A stretch of DNA of 60,000 nucleotides, from the NCBI GenBank assembly GCA_950295325.1, contig OX485803.1, forward strand, positions 50,919,554 through 50,979,553, given 5' to 3'. Within the stretch, counting starts at the first letter, position 1; the number at the start of each line of letters is the position of its first letter. The notes beneath the pieces were generated by a model. That model ran no database searches, had not been told where the DNA came from, and worked only from the letters and a program-made list of their open reading frames with translations. The stretch is from Polytrichum commune (taxonomy: Eukaryota > Streptophyta > Polytrichopsida > Polytrichales > Polytrichaceae). Shown piece by piece: positions 12,034 through 23,837 of this stretch. Made by a program: the position numbers and the translations under genes.

Positions 12034-13686
12034 GGCTTCAAAAACTTCCCGAACTCTGGTCCACACGCGTCATTGCATGGGTTTCTGCTACTGGGCCCCT
12101 ACCATTGTTTTACCGCCACTCTTTGCACGTGATTAGCACTCTCAAAGAACAATATCTCTTAATATCTCAAGATCATCATGGCTTGTCAGGTCTTGATGCC
12201 ATGCCGTCACTATACTGATTATCCCAATTGGTATGTGTTATTGTCCAGACTTTTGAAGTGATATAACTATTTAATAAGAATGTGATATTTTACTACGCAA
12301 AGTCATTTAAGTTCTATAATGTCTGAACAACTTAAACTAGGAATTAGGCATTTTTGAAATTGTGCATGGATTATGCATAATTTTGGACGTAATAAAACTA
12401 TGTATGTGGATTTCTATCGGCAACACCTACGATAGAAATGACAGAAGTTTATCTTAAATATAGTGGTTCATCTCTTGTTGTAGCACATTTTAGTTGCATG
12501 CACATTAAATAAACACACAAGACATCTAGAGAGATTATTTGACCACATTTCTTCTTAAAATATATATTCTTGACATTCTTAATATATTTCTCTAGACGAT
12601 TTCCCCACCTAATTTGTTTTGCAATGTGCACGTCTCGACCATGCCAAAAATACTCTCATTTGCATTGTTAATTTGGACAAGTCTTATGTCCATAGTTACT
12701 TAGATCGTAGTTACATATTAACACGGTTTTCAAGGTTTCAAGACATTTATGAGTCCTAAGTCAGTGTTTTGAAATTGAAGTATTGTCTTTTGCATATATC
12801 ATGATTCTATGACTTGTTTAGCGGCTCTTATAGATTTTATATTATATTATATTATATTTTTTGACATTTTGAGCATAATTATATCATAACAACGCTTGCT
12901 TGGAAAAACGTTCCATGAAACCTTCAAGAGATAATTCCAAGAGACCCTTGAGAGTTGGTCGCCATACCATTTCCCCATTCCCTCCCAATGTTGGCAAATT
13001 GAATATCTTGCAGCACTGCCATGGTTGAACTCCCATTCAATAGGTGCCTTGACCAAAAACAAAATTGGGATAACTTGGAAGTATGTGTTAGGAGGTGGTC
13101 CTCAATGGTACTTTGGCCGTTGGCAGCTATACAATATTCTCTTGCCCCTAAGCATTTGTAGAAGCTCTTAGTACTCCCACGGATGTATTCAATACCAAAA
13201 TCTACAAAGCATTAAGTTTGAGTGGTTGTTGTGGCCTAAGGGCCGCTTTACACTACAGTGGAGAATTCCATCGGAGAGGAATTCAAGGGAAATTTAGAAA
13301 TTTGATTGGCCGAGAGTGACACTCTTGTCCGGTAGTGGTTTACACTACAGCCAAGAGTCCTTTGGTGGAGAACTTTGTACATGGATGAAAAAATGACATG
13401 GCTGCCAATGTGGCGACATTTTTTTGAAGGGGAGTTCTCCGGAGGTCAAGTTTCTTGGGCAACCTCAAACCCTTGGACAAGAAACTTGGCCTCCAGAGAA
13501 CCCCAACTTGAATAAAATATGTTTTCCTTAGAGAAATCTGAACCGTTAGATTGAAAGCCTGCCATGTTCAAAACCTATTGAGGCGGCTGGTTTTTCCTCT
13601 TTCACTTTCATGCTCTCTTGCTTAGTTGTAGAGGCAAGTTGAAGGTTCATGTGTGAGAAATTTGTGTGTAGAATTTTTTTTGCAAG

Positions 13687-14866
13687 ATGGTTGGTTACTC
13701 ACATCTTCCATTTATTTGTAGCCAAGATGAAGACTACGCTGGTAGTGAGAATTTTTTTCAACAACCAAGTCAATTTGCAACTAGTGCCTTTAGATCTTAC
13801 AATCTGAATTCTTCTTCAACTAATAAAAACTTGATTGGAGAGTTTAAACCTTGTGAAGACAACATAGATGTTAGAGGAAAAGAAGTAGATGAAGGGAGTG
13901 ACGTGCAAATTGTAGAGCCTTCTGTCAAACCCCTAAACAAGAAGAGAGTTGCAGTAGAAAATAAGAAAGCCCTAGCAAAGATGAGAGCTACAAAGGTGAA
14001 CGTGGAAGGAGAAGAAGAAGAATAAGGAGAAGGTGAAAAGAAGAAAAATTGGTTGGACAGCGAAGTTGAGCACTTGATCGCACTTCGAGGGGAGATGCAG
14101 TCAAAGTTTGAGAATAATGCAAAAAAACAAGGTATATCACCAATCCATTCAAAGATTTTTTTAATTTATATGTTATATGATAGTTGTTTTTAGCAAAAGG
14201 CATATGCCTTTTGATGCCTTTGCCTTTGCTCATAGCCAAGAATGGTCGAATTGGCCCCGACATGTGCCCTCTTTTTCCCCCCCATTTGAATTTCAAATAG
14301 AATGAAATTTCGGTCAAAACAACACCACCAAGCATCGAACCATGGACCTCACGAATTTAAAGCCTTATCCCTACACTTCACCAATCAACATTCTTTCTCT
14401 TTCCTTGATGCTAGAAGATCCATATATTATTTTTATATTCATTTTACATAACCCAAATATGTACTATCCTAAATATTTTAATGTCATTTTTAAAGGTTAA
14501 AGACATATTTTTTAGCATTTTAACACATCATATTGCATAATATTATAATATTATAATTAATTTTGAGCAAGAATTCATACATGGGTTCGACTTCAAGCAC
14601 GAATGTTAGCTGCAATTCTTGGATTTTTTCATACTGCTAAAGCATGTCGCAAGATTTTTAAAATTGTTTTTAAATCATACAACAAAGACAAACTCTTCAA
14701 TTCAGTTTCAAAAAATGATAGGCATGAGTGTAAATTCTATGATTCTTTGGATCAGTGGTGGCACCAAGCCGGCTCCGTAATGAAGCATGTGAGTACAACT
14801 ATAATGGATAGTACAAATGGTGATGCACAAGACAATTGTATTGATGCAAATCAAGATATATCTTAA
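13687..14866 (+). pseudogene. Harbinger ORF1: trihelix/Myb-like protein, disrupted
   Basis: Exon 1 starts at ATG 13687 and runs open to a TAA at 14023-14025. The same frame continues immediately (GEGEKKKNWLDSEVEHL) to a probable donor at about 14133, so a single nonsense codon interrupts it. A second exon, probably starting near 14598, encodes the second half of the DNA-binding domain. There the motifs TAKACRKIF, NDRHECKFYDSLDQWWH and QAGSVMKHVS match the Myb/SANT-like partner protein of plant Harbinger elements. In this superfamily the partner carries the transposase into the nucleus and helps it bind DNA. The domain and partnership come from family knowledge; the stop codon is seen directly. 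Confidence 0.75.
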
Positions 14867-15201
14867 GATATATAAATAGAACGCAGTTTTAAATCCGAAC
14901 CGTCATCGGCTTTAAAGAAAAACAAATTTCAAGACCAAACTTTATTTTATTTCGGGAAGATGGTAGACAATAGAACTGCAATGTTGGACCACTTTGCCAA
15001 GACCAATGAATTGTTGCAAAATGTAGATCATCAAATGGATCAGCTCATCAACAAGCTCTAATCTTCTTCTATATCAATGCTAGTATTCAATGAAAATGTT
15101 ATTTTTGTTTTTTCCTAACTGCTATATGTAATAATTTTTTGCCAACATCAAATGAACTCGAGAAGCTTCTTTTAACATATTTTTGATCTTTTCTTCACGG
15201 T

Positions 15202-16369
15202 CTATTTTGTTTCAACAACTTTTTCTTTGGACTTCACAATATTCAAGTTGCTTGTATCATTCTCTACAGGGTCATTGAATTCTACTTGCACCTCCTCATT
15301 TTGTATCTTCCTCATCTTAGCTATGTCTGATTCTAGGACATAAAATATATCTATATTTTTGAAATCACCAAATGTTTCTAATGATGTTCTTTTCATATCT
15401 TCTTCTGCACACTTTGCGTAATTCAAATCGAATTCATCACCATGTATGATGCACAAGTTGTGGAGGCACAAATAAATTATACCAATATCTGGAATAGTTC
15501 GTAAAGGCATATCAATTCTCTTCAACAACATTCTCCACCTCTCCTTCAAGATGTCAAATGTATGTTCAACTGCCATTTGAGTGTTTGATTGGATAAAATT
15601 CAAGTATTGTTTTTATTCTTGAAATACCTAAATTTTCTCCCTTAAAAGATGAATAAAACCAGGGACGCATTGGATATGCAGCATTCCCAATTAATTTGTA
15701 TGGAAAAAAAACTCCATTCATAATTCTTTTTCCAATTTCTAATTTTTGAAATAAAGACCAATCATGTATACTTTCTGTCCAACCGAAATTGTAATTCCAA
15801 AATTTACATTGACAATCTACTACACCTTGAAATAAAACTGAATAGAATCATTTTCTAGAATAATATGAAGTAGGATCTATACTTAGAGAAGAAATTGGAA
15901 TGTGGCTACCATCTACTGCCTCTAGGATATATGAAATTCCATACAAACTTTCAAATTCTGCAGTTATTTGCTACATCTTCCCTAGTATTGTTCTTTGAAA
16001 AACCAATAGCCCTAACACCTTTTTAATTACTTCACAAGTATTTCTAACAATGATCGAAGCACTTGGCCTTGATATACCATACACATCTGCAAGTGTGTGC
16101 AAACTATCACCGGAATCCAATCGATGCAATGTAATTGACATTTTAACATCTATTTGGAATCAAAATCTAAACTTCGTATCATTCTTGCTCAAAATAGGTC
16201 CAAGAAAATGACATAAATATGCGAATGTAGGCCTAGTCACTCGTAAACGGTCTTGAAACATTCTTATACTATATAATCCAAGAAGATATTGTGACACATA
16301 TCCACTTGGCCGATCGAATTTCCACACCATTCTCTCTTTGCTCCCAAATAAAAGAAATGTCATCATCAT
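15202..16369 (-). pseudogene. Harbinger ORF2: DDE_Tnp_4 transposase, inactivated
   Basis: Read on the - strand, this gives a PIF-type transposase. First comes FDRPSGYVSQYLL and a helix-turn-helix-like stretch, then the first catalytic Asp in ILEAVDGSHIPI and the second block as KLIGNAAYPMRPWFYSS. The third catalytic Glu is in MAVEHTFDILKERWRML, followed by a C-terminal LCLHNLCIIHGDEFD. Four kinds of damage are visible: in-frame stops at 16160-16162, 15971-15973 and 15848-15850; a frameshift near 15600; and Asp replaced by Asn in the second block (AAT at 15683-15685 where the family has GD-AYP). The element therefore cannot mobilise itself. Confidence 0.85.
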
Positions 16370-17166
16370 AATCGCAACATTATGTTAATTGATGAAGGTT
16401 TTTTAAACCGTCATAACTGAAACAATAATATGTTTCATAACCCTAAAGATCCTAAGAGATCCTAGAATGATATCTCTCCGATTGTCCATGATTGAAATCA
16501 ATGTAGAATGGAGAGAAATTCAAGAGGACGATTAAGAGTAATGTGTGTATTATATAATGGAGAAGAGTAGTACTTCCTACAATATAAATGGGACTTCTCC
16601 TCTTCACTCCTAAAAAACCATAACTACGTTCTCCAATGACCCCTCAAAATTTGCCTTACAAGTACAAATAACAAAACCGGGAGAAAAAATACAAGCCATA
16701 TAATTTCCAACCATAAGATCTTGTTTTGGATTTTTGAACACATCTATGGGTTTTTTTTGGATTTTTTTACCATATGGATTACAAGATTATAACAACTAAA
16801 GTGAATACAATTACATTTTTGGACCATTTTTTACAAGGTCATGAAAGAAATTGTAAAACATTGTCATATACATTTTTTTTTCAATATAATTTTTTTAAAT
16901 TTCCATACAATGGTCCTTTAAGGGGTAAGGTTTCTACTATGACCGGCTATGACCATTTTGTGAAGTTATCCGGTGGACTACTTCTCTTGGTGAAGTTGTC
17001 AATACACTTCTCCTCTAGGTGGTTACACTACGGCCAGTCAAGACTACTTAAAGGATTTTTTTTATTGTCCTTTCCTCTTCTCCAACACACCATACTAAGC
17101 CATGTCTTGGGCGAAAATTCTTGACCGACCGGTGCGCTTCTCCACCGTAGTGTAAAGCGGCCCTAA

Positions 17167-18930
17167 GATAACATAAGCTTTATGGTACTAGGTATGACAT
17201 TGTGCATATGTGACTCATGAGAACATTCTGCATTAGTGTTGAAAAGGGTCTTTGATGAGAGTTTGGCTTACAAAGTATACATGTGGGAAAGGTATTGTTT
17301 CACCAATTCTTGTAGAAATAAGTAGAGTAGTATGATTTATGAAGGAGAGGTAAATGTAGATTCCTAAGTTTTCTCACAAGAGGATTTCTTTTTATTCATC
17401 CATATTAATATATACCTTATACCTCCCAATAGTTAAATTCATAAAGCAATTTTTTTTTACTCATATGTCAATGCCCCCCCCCCCCCCTAAAATATTATAG
17501 TGACTTTGTCAACAGAAAAATGATATATATGAGCAAATATACAAGGACAACTCCTCTTTAATTTTTCCAGTCGCTTATAGTTTGAATACAAATTTGAGGC
17601 AATTTCTGTAGAAATTCAAATTTTCACTTACATCAAGGTTGTCCCCATAGCGTCCAGTCCATCGTGAGTCCATCACATCCAGTTTGGTTCCATTCGGTGA
17701 TGGGAATGGGGACCATGCCGTGTGTCTGGATGGAAGGGGTAAAAAAGGAATTTCCTAAAGGAAAAAAAATAGACTAATCAAAGGGCTCCATGTATGCTGA
17801 GGAGTCAATTAACCCCCCCCCCCAAAAAAAAAACAAACAAAAAAAAACACACACACACATACACAAATTGGATATTTTTAAATGACCACCAAGTTGATCT
17901 AAATGTTCAAGTCAATTGGTCAAATCTATGCACTAGATTATGCCACATTAGCTCAATCGGTCAATATCCTAATCAACCTTCTAAAAAAGAGTTTTGAGCC
18001 AAATTGTGGATCTTTTTTGAGAAATAATTCCAAAAAAAAAATGATTAGTCGATATAGGACTTTTTCCGTCCGGTGGCCATTACGCGTAACTCTTGTCAAA
18101 TTGGATAGGACAGTTGTCGATGGCAAAGTTGACTATCTCATCAAATTTGTCAACCTTGATTTACATACATGAAATATTGATTTATTACAATAGTTTATAA
18201 TTTGCATGTAAATTCTTTTTTTGGGTCATAAATATGTTGTACATAGAGGTTCTTAATAAGGTCTCCCATACAAGACCATTGTATACATGGTTGAATCCAC
18301 TCTCAAAGAAAAGTTGCCCCCCCCCCCCTCCCCCAAATACGTGCTTAGAATTCCATAAGAATCAGGAGTTGAAGGTTTGAAGGTTGTCCCCATTCATAGT
18401 CCTTTACCTCCTATTGCCAACCATTTACTAATGATTATTGTTGAGGTGCTTTCTCATGTAGTGGAGGAATTATTCTAGGCTAGAAAATTCCAAACCATTT
18501 ATATGCAATGAAAATCCTTGTAACTGTGAAACAATATAATTCATTTGATGGTTGACACTTAGAAGTCGGAAAAATTCGTGAGTCCCAAAGGGGACATTCT
18601 AATCAAAGTTTATGAAAGAAAAAAATATCTTTAAAACATTCTAAAGTTTTAGTTTTTGGACTCTCCTCCAAGAAATCTCCAAAAACAATTAGGTTGCCTA
18701 TAAGATATCTCAGATCCTCCAAAAATTGTTATTTCAAAAACATACAACCTAGACAACCTAGGGTTTATAACTAGCATGGACTTATTCCTAGTTAGCCTAA
18801 TATAAATCTAAACGTCGGCTCCTAGGGTTATGGAGACCACGCAGAATGCTTGCAAAACACGGAGTACGTATTTGGTGTTCCCTAGGTAGTACTATTCCCA
18901 ACAGAAAAGGTCCAAGTGACACCAATACAA
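17167..18930. other. Intergenic, AT-rich, no gene recognised
   Basis: Contains three long poly-C runs (17474-17487, 17813-17823 and 18317-18328), the second joined to A-rich and CA-repeat sequence near 17824-17865. Short open frames (17794-18172) are built over this low-complexity sequence and look non-coding. Confidence 0.5.
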
Positions 18931-19158
18931 AAAGATGATTTGATGAAACCTATGGTGTCGGTTTTTTTGGGGATTCGTGTTGTTCTTTATGTAAGACAAT
19001 GTCAGGGCTTACATTTTCATCACCTCCATCTAGTACCTAGGTTAAAAGATGATTTGATGAAACCTATGGTGTCGGTTTTTTTGGGGATTCGTGTTGTTCT
19101 TTATGTAAGACAATGTCAGGGCTTACATTTTCATCACCTCCATCTAGTACCTAGGTTA
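18931..19158. repeat. Perfect tandem duplication, 2 x 114 bp
   Basis: The unit 18931-19044 is followed immediately by an apparently identical copy at 19045-19158. A 91-codon open frame through it is repeated in register because 114 is divisible by 3, but it resembles no protein I know. It lies about 440 bp upstream of the first usable ATG of DRP4C copy 2. Identity by eye suggests a recent event or an assembly artefact. Confidence 0.9.
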
Positions 19159-19185
19159 AACGATCATAGGCTACATCTACCTTTG

Positions 19186-19541
19186 TCCTAGATGATATTG
19201 GGACAGACATGATGAACTTCAGGGTCCGTGTTATATATGATCATCTAAACTGAAGCGATGGGTGTGTTAATACTTCCAACCTTGTTGCGAATCATGTAGT
19301 TGTATGAATCCCGTCTTCATTATGCTTGAGCTTCACGATAGACGCGTAACCCTGCCAGATTATGCTCGCTTGTGTTCTTTTAGATCTTTTTGAAGCAAAT
19401 TGATGTCCATTGCAAGCTGGCTTGCTGCATTCGAATATAGTCGAAATGCAAGTTGCAAGCTGCAAGTTGAAGTAGACTAGCATGCAATTCGCCAAAGAGA
19501 GCTGAGAAATATCGTATACCTCTGACGTTGGAGACTAAGCT
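19186..19541 (+). promoter_or_regulatory. Duplicated 5' flank of DRP4C-like copy 2
   Basis: Homologous to 6105-6487 upstream of copy 1, with many small indels. The shared block ACCTCTGACGT lies 20-30 bp before the coding sequence in both. In copy 2 the sequence corresponding to the copy 1 initiation region is altered just after GCTGTGCAT, where the duplicated exon segment begins. Confidence 0.5.
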
Positions 19542-19565
19542 GTGCATAAGGAGACAATCTATAGA

Positions 19566-19758
19566 CAATCTATAGTGGACATCAAAAACGCCAATATGTC
19601 TCTCAAGAGTTCGCCTGCGTTGGAAGCGATGTTCGGGAAGGACGCGGTCGGCAAGTTCAGAGTGCTCAGCGTGACAAAGGAGAAAAACCAGCTGCCAACA
19701 ACCATGGTTATCGGTGACCAATCGAGCGGACATCAATCTATAGACGCAGAAATGGATA
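19566..19758 (+). repeat. In-frame duplication of the DRP4C N-terminus with a decayed P-loop
   Basis: CAATCTATAG occurs at 19566-19575 and again at 19734-19743 (period 168 bp, 56 codons). The two units align at protein level: DIKNAN, then FGK, then RVL-VT, then QLPT and GDQSSG. The first unit has lost some codons in frame, and its P-loop reads GDQSSGHQS, lacking the Lys and Ser of the functional GDQSSGKSS in the second unit. Translation through both units is open. Confidence 0.85.
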
Positions 19759-22700
19759 TCAAAAACGCCAATCTGTCTCCCGAGAGTTCGTCTGCCGATA
19801 AGACGGCATTGGAAACGATCTTCGGGAAGGAAATTCGGCCCATGTTGGACGCGGTCGACAAGATCAGAGTGCTCGGCGTGACAGAGGAGAACATCCAGCT
19901 GCCAACAATTGTGGTGGTCGGCGACCAATCGAGCGGCAAGTCGAGCGTCCTCGAGTCACTCGCGGGCATCACGCTACCCCGCGGCCAGGGGATCGCCACC
20001 CGCGTGCCACTCGTCCTTCGCCTGCAGTCATGTAAGTCGGACGACGAGTCGGCCATCATCATGGAGTATGACGCGCCGGGTGATGCTTCTGCAGTAGCTA
20101 AAAATTCTTCGAAGAAGTTGACGTCGATTGAAATCGATGGGGTGGAGGAGATCGAGGCAGCCATCAACGAGGCGACGAATATTCTCGCGGGAGGCAACAA
20201 GAACGTGCGCGATGCGCCCATCCAGCTGCTCATCCGGAAGCCGGGTGCGCCAGACCTCACGATGATCGACCTGCCCGGCATCACGCGCGTGGCCGTGCAT
20301 GGCCAGCCGCCAGACATCGAGCAGCAGATCCAGGAGATGATTATGAAACACATATCACACGACGAAAGCATAATTCTAAACGTGATTTCGGCACAGGTGT
20401 GTTTCATTTCCTTTATTTCCTGCAAGTGAACATCTCAGGTGGAAACTCACCCTATAAGATTAATTGTTGCCAAATCACTTCTACTAAATCTAGTGGATTG
20501 GTGATTTTTTCTTACAGAAAGAGGAGAAACATGCTTGGAAAGAGGGCATTAGGAGGAATCCATTGATACGATTTGTTCTAGATTAGAAAGGTTTGCAACT
20601 TTGATGTCATTTTTAGAAGCATTTTTTTCCAAAGCAGGGGTGAACATCCATACGGGTTACCTTATGTCACACTGTGGTGAATACTGTCAATGCTCCTATT
20701 TTATTGCAGCCTGGCATGTGAAACATGTGAAGATAGTGTCTCGCAGCTTTCTACACTAGTAACGTGTCGATGATAATCCGCTAGAGTATATTTCTTGGAA
20801 TTGTGATTGGCATCAACTCCATCTGCTCTACTTTATACTGAATCATGACTCGTCCAATACCTGGTACCCTGCTCTCCGGACTTACGACATCAACCATTAA
20901 CGAACATCCTGCAAGATATCGATGTGAAGAGTGATAGCCAGACAGTCGGGACACGAGTTAGAATCATGTGTACCACAATATATACCAAGTTCGCGTTGCA
21001 GCATGCTAAATTTAGAATTGGGTTGGCTATAGCTCTCTTGAAGACGGATTGCAATGAAAATTAGTGATCAGATTGCTTCATTTGCGCATAGGCTTTATAC
21101 AGTGTACATTTCTCACAGTGTGAATACTGCAGCCAGTGTTTGAAATAGTTCAAAATGTACATGTTCGCGCCTCGCGAAGAAGATGTGAATCATTTTGAAC
21201 GCCCTTTCAATTTCAACGCAGGTGGATTTCACGACATGTGGGTCGATCAAGATGTCGCAGCAAGTCGACCGAGAGGGGAAGCGCACCCTGGCCGTTGTCA
21301 CCAAAGTGGACAAAGCACCCGAGGGTCTACTGGAGAAGGTGACCACCAACGCCGTGAACATCGGCTTGGGATACGTGTGTGTGCGCAACCGGACCGACCA
21401 AGACGCTACGATCAAGATCGCCCGGCAGCGGGAGAAGGATTTGTTTGAAACGCACCCGGACCTCAGAAAATTAGACAAGAGTATGGTGGGCATCCCCACC
21501 TTGGCGCAGACGCTCATGGACATACAGGCGCAAATGGTGAGGGATTGTTTGCCGAAGATCCACAAACAGATGACCGCGGCTCTGGTCAGCCGGAGTCGCG
21601 AACTCAACCTCCTCCCGAAACACATTAAAGATGACAGGGACGCGGGCGTGGCGTTCTCCGACGTGCAGAGCAAGAGGCAGAGAACACTCACCCAGTTGAT
21701 CGAGGAAGGAAATTTTCACCTTTTTCCTCTAGATAAGCCGATGCATTACACAGCTCGGCTGTATGAGAGGTTTATGAAGTTTTCGTCTGATCTTCGCGCG
21801 GCGGGGCAGCGCCTGGTCGATATGGACCGGACGGTCGAAATCGTTGAGCTGCTCTCTGAATACAAGGGCTTGGCTCTCCCAGATTTTCTACCCCACCCAG
21901 TCCTGCTAAAATTGGTGCAGGACCAAATCGACACCATAACATATCTGTGCACCGACCTTGTAGAGAAAACGTATGATTATGCAACGAGTGTCGTCCTCCG
22001 AGTCAATGAGACTTACAGCACAGGTATGTTATCAATTTCCAGGGTCGACGGTTCCATCTAAGGCATGAACCACTCCTCACATGTCTAGGGCCCTGGAGTT
22101 TTTCACCATTGTCTTATATCTATTATAGGAGTAGAACAGTGGTACCACGATCTACCATTGTCTTAGGTATTGGAACTGAGGTGATGAACTTCATGCCATG
22201 TGCTTCCATGAGCTCTTGAATCGGTTGACCCACCACCCAATAACGCCGATAAGCACTTGGAGATGAATCATAAATCTCTTGCAGGTCCTCAATATTCCTC
22301 ATCTACAGATTGTCCCAATGCTTTATCTTAGTAAGAGTGGGAGATAATTTACACAACTTCATCATCTCAGCCCAGTATCTAGGCCTTGAGGTAGATGGCG
22401 CCAATGGTGAATCAAAGGGGTACATCTATCATAATCGTAAAAATTGGGCGTCCAATTCAGGGCCCATGTCTTAGGTTCCACATAGCTCTATTTAGTTTTG
22501 TACATGAATTTTGATACACTTCAGTAGTCTCATTTACATGGAACTTTACATGTCAAAACACCCAGGCTACCCGCAGATGGACAAAACCTACAAACGTCTC
22601 GCTGGCGAGATTTTAGGGAACTCGAGGACGGCCTCCATCAAGTTCGTGGAGCGGGCGTTGGAGAAGGTCCGCACCATCATCTTCACGACGAATGACTACT

Positions 22701-23134
22701 ACATGGACACGGTCGACAAGATGAGAACTGATATGGAATTGCCCGCGAGCGATCAACAGAATCGAAATGTCGATCTCGGCAAAGGTGAAACGATTCCTTG
22801 GTCTGAATTCGTGAGCTTCGAGGTTATCCCAGACTTCAATGTACAGCAGCAGCACAAACATGCTTGGAGGATGAAAGTGAGCGTGGCTGCGTACTGGAAG
22901 GTTGTGCAGAAGCGGCTGGCAGATGAAATCCCTCTCGAAATTAGGTACGCCCTGCAGACGGCTATCCTCACAACCTTAAATGACGCCATGATTAGCGAAG
23001 CATGGGCAGATCGCAAGAACATGCTTGCTATGATGGAAGAGGATCCCCGGGATTCCCAGAAACGAATGGCTTTGCAGAACCGCGTAGATGTTCTTCAGAC
23101 ATCACTGAACCTCGTGGCGAAATTCATGTTCTGA
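19596..23134 (+). CDS. Dynamin-related protein 4C-like, copy 2 (apparently intact)
   Basis: Mx-like large GTPase of the plant DRP4 group. Exons end or start at 20396/21222 and 22023/22566 (GT-AG introns, phase 0 and phase 1), with stop TGA at 23132-23134. The first in-frame ATG, 19596, gives 723 residues. ATG 19752 gives 671 residues, close to the usual length of this family and aligned with copy 1, so it may be the functional start. Numbered from 19752: G1 GDQSSGKS at 57-64, G2 Thr83, G3 DLPG at 173-176, G4 TKVD at 242-245, G5 near 267-271. The middle/stalk region follows, and a GED-like segment in exon 3 includes HAWRMKVSVAAYWKVV. There is no PH or proline-rich domain. These proteins self-assemble and hydrolyse GTP; the plant DRP4 role is largely unknown. 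The coding sequence is markedly more GC-rich than its introns. If 19596 is used, the protein carries an extra degenerate G1 segment at its N-terminus. Confidence 0.85.
20471..20600 (+). repeat. Dispersed repeat, copy 3, in DRP4C copy 2 intron 1
   Basis: Contains AGAGGAGAAACATG and GGCATTAGGAGGAATCCATT, related to 10815-10950 and 5381-5510. The rest of the intron (from about 20650) aligns with intron 1 of copy 1 (from about 7380), but this block has no clear counterpart there, so it looks like an insertion. Confidence 0.45.
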
Positions 23135-23837
23135 CGATCCCTGCTGGCACTTGTCTCATAGAAATTTACAAATGACTTGATTAGCGCAAGACGAAATCTC
23201 CGAATCATTCTTGAGTAGCTAATGTAGTCTCCCATCGGATATGAATTACCTAAGAATGATTCCATTTAGCGCACGGCCTATTCAACTGAATTTTGGTAGA
23301 TACTAGAAGGTTTCATCTCAAAGATTTAGAGAAGCTACAATGAGGTGTCGACTAATGAGAGCTACTTGGCTATGCTCGACATTTATGGATGCTATCAATT
23401 AATTCTTGGAGATTTCCTTTTGATTACGGTTGGACAGTGCGGGCCCTCTCTATCACTTTAAAATATTTTTATTTTTTCGGCAATGAATTAAATTTTAAAC
23501 AATGAAATCAACTTTTTCCAAGGCAGGAATTTACCAAGATCTCACCTTGTGCCCTGTCTAACAGTTTAAGACCTTCTACTATGAAGTGAAAAGTGGATGT
23601 GAATCTAATCCTTATTTTCAATACATGTCAATGCTATAATAGCTTCATTTTCTACCTCATTAATGTTATTCCTTCTAATTTCAACATGGAGCATTTTAAT
23701 GGCCTTGAGAGCAGACAAAATTGGTAGATCCATTCACCCTGAACCAAGTCACTTACATTTCCATGGAAAACTCTGGGCATCCATTTGGAAATGGGACACT
23801 GAGAGAAATCCATTAGTACCAGGGTGCAAGTACGGTA

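Larger units (their letters stand above)
10046..13236. other. Intergenic region between DRP4C copy 1 and the Harbinger element
   Basis: No intact gene was recognised. The segment holds a dispersed repeat (about 10815-10950), a TPD1 relic (about 10955-11235), and a stretch at 11340-12040 where a motif like ATTAGCCGATGG recurs in both orientations. A perfect 16-bp direct doubling lies at 12002-12033. The remainder to 13236 is AT-rich. A short - strand frame at 12847-13062 is not recognised. Confidence 0.5.
13237..17166. mobile_element. Full-length PIF/Harbinger DNA transposon with TAA target-site duplication
   Basis: The element spans 13240-17163 (3,924 bp). It is bounded by 26-bp terminal inverted repeats beginning GGGCCGCTTTACACTAC, with one mismatch at position 18. 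It is flanked by TAA at 13237-13239 and 17164-17166, the 3-bp TWA target site typical of this superfamily. A related TTACACTAC motif occurs subterminally near 13340 and 17025. It encodes the two expected proteins, convergently arranged: a trihelix/Myb-like protein on the + strand and a DDE transposase on the - strand. Both reading frames are broken. Confidence 0.92.

Noticed and set aside
18916-19191. A protein with two 38-residue repeats
   Set aside because: The repeat follows directly from the 114-bp tandem duplication; no family resemblance and no codon bias support coding.
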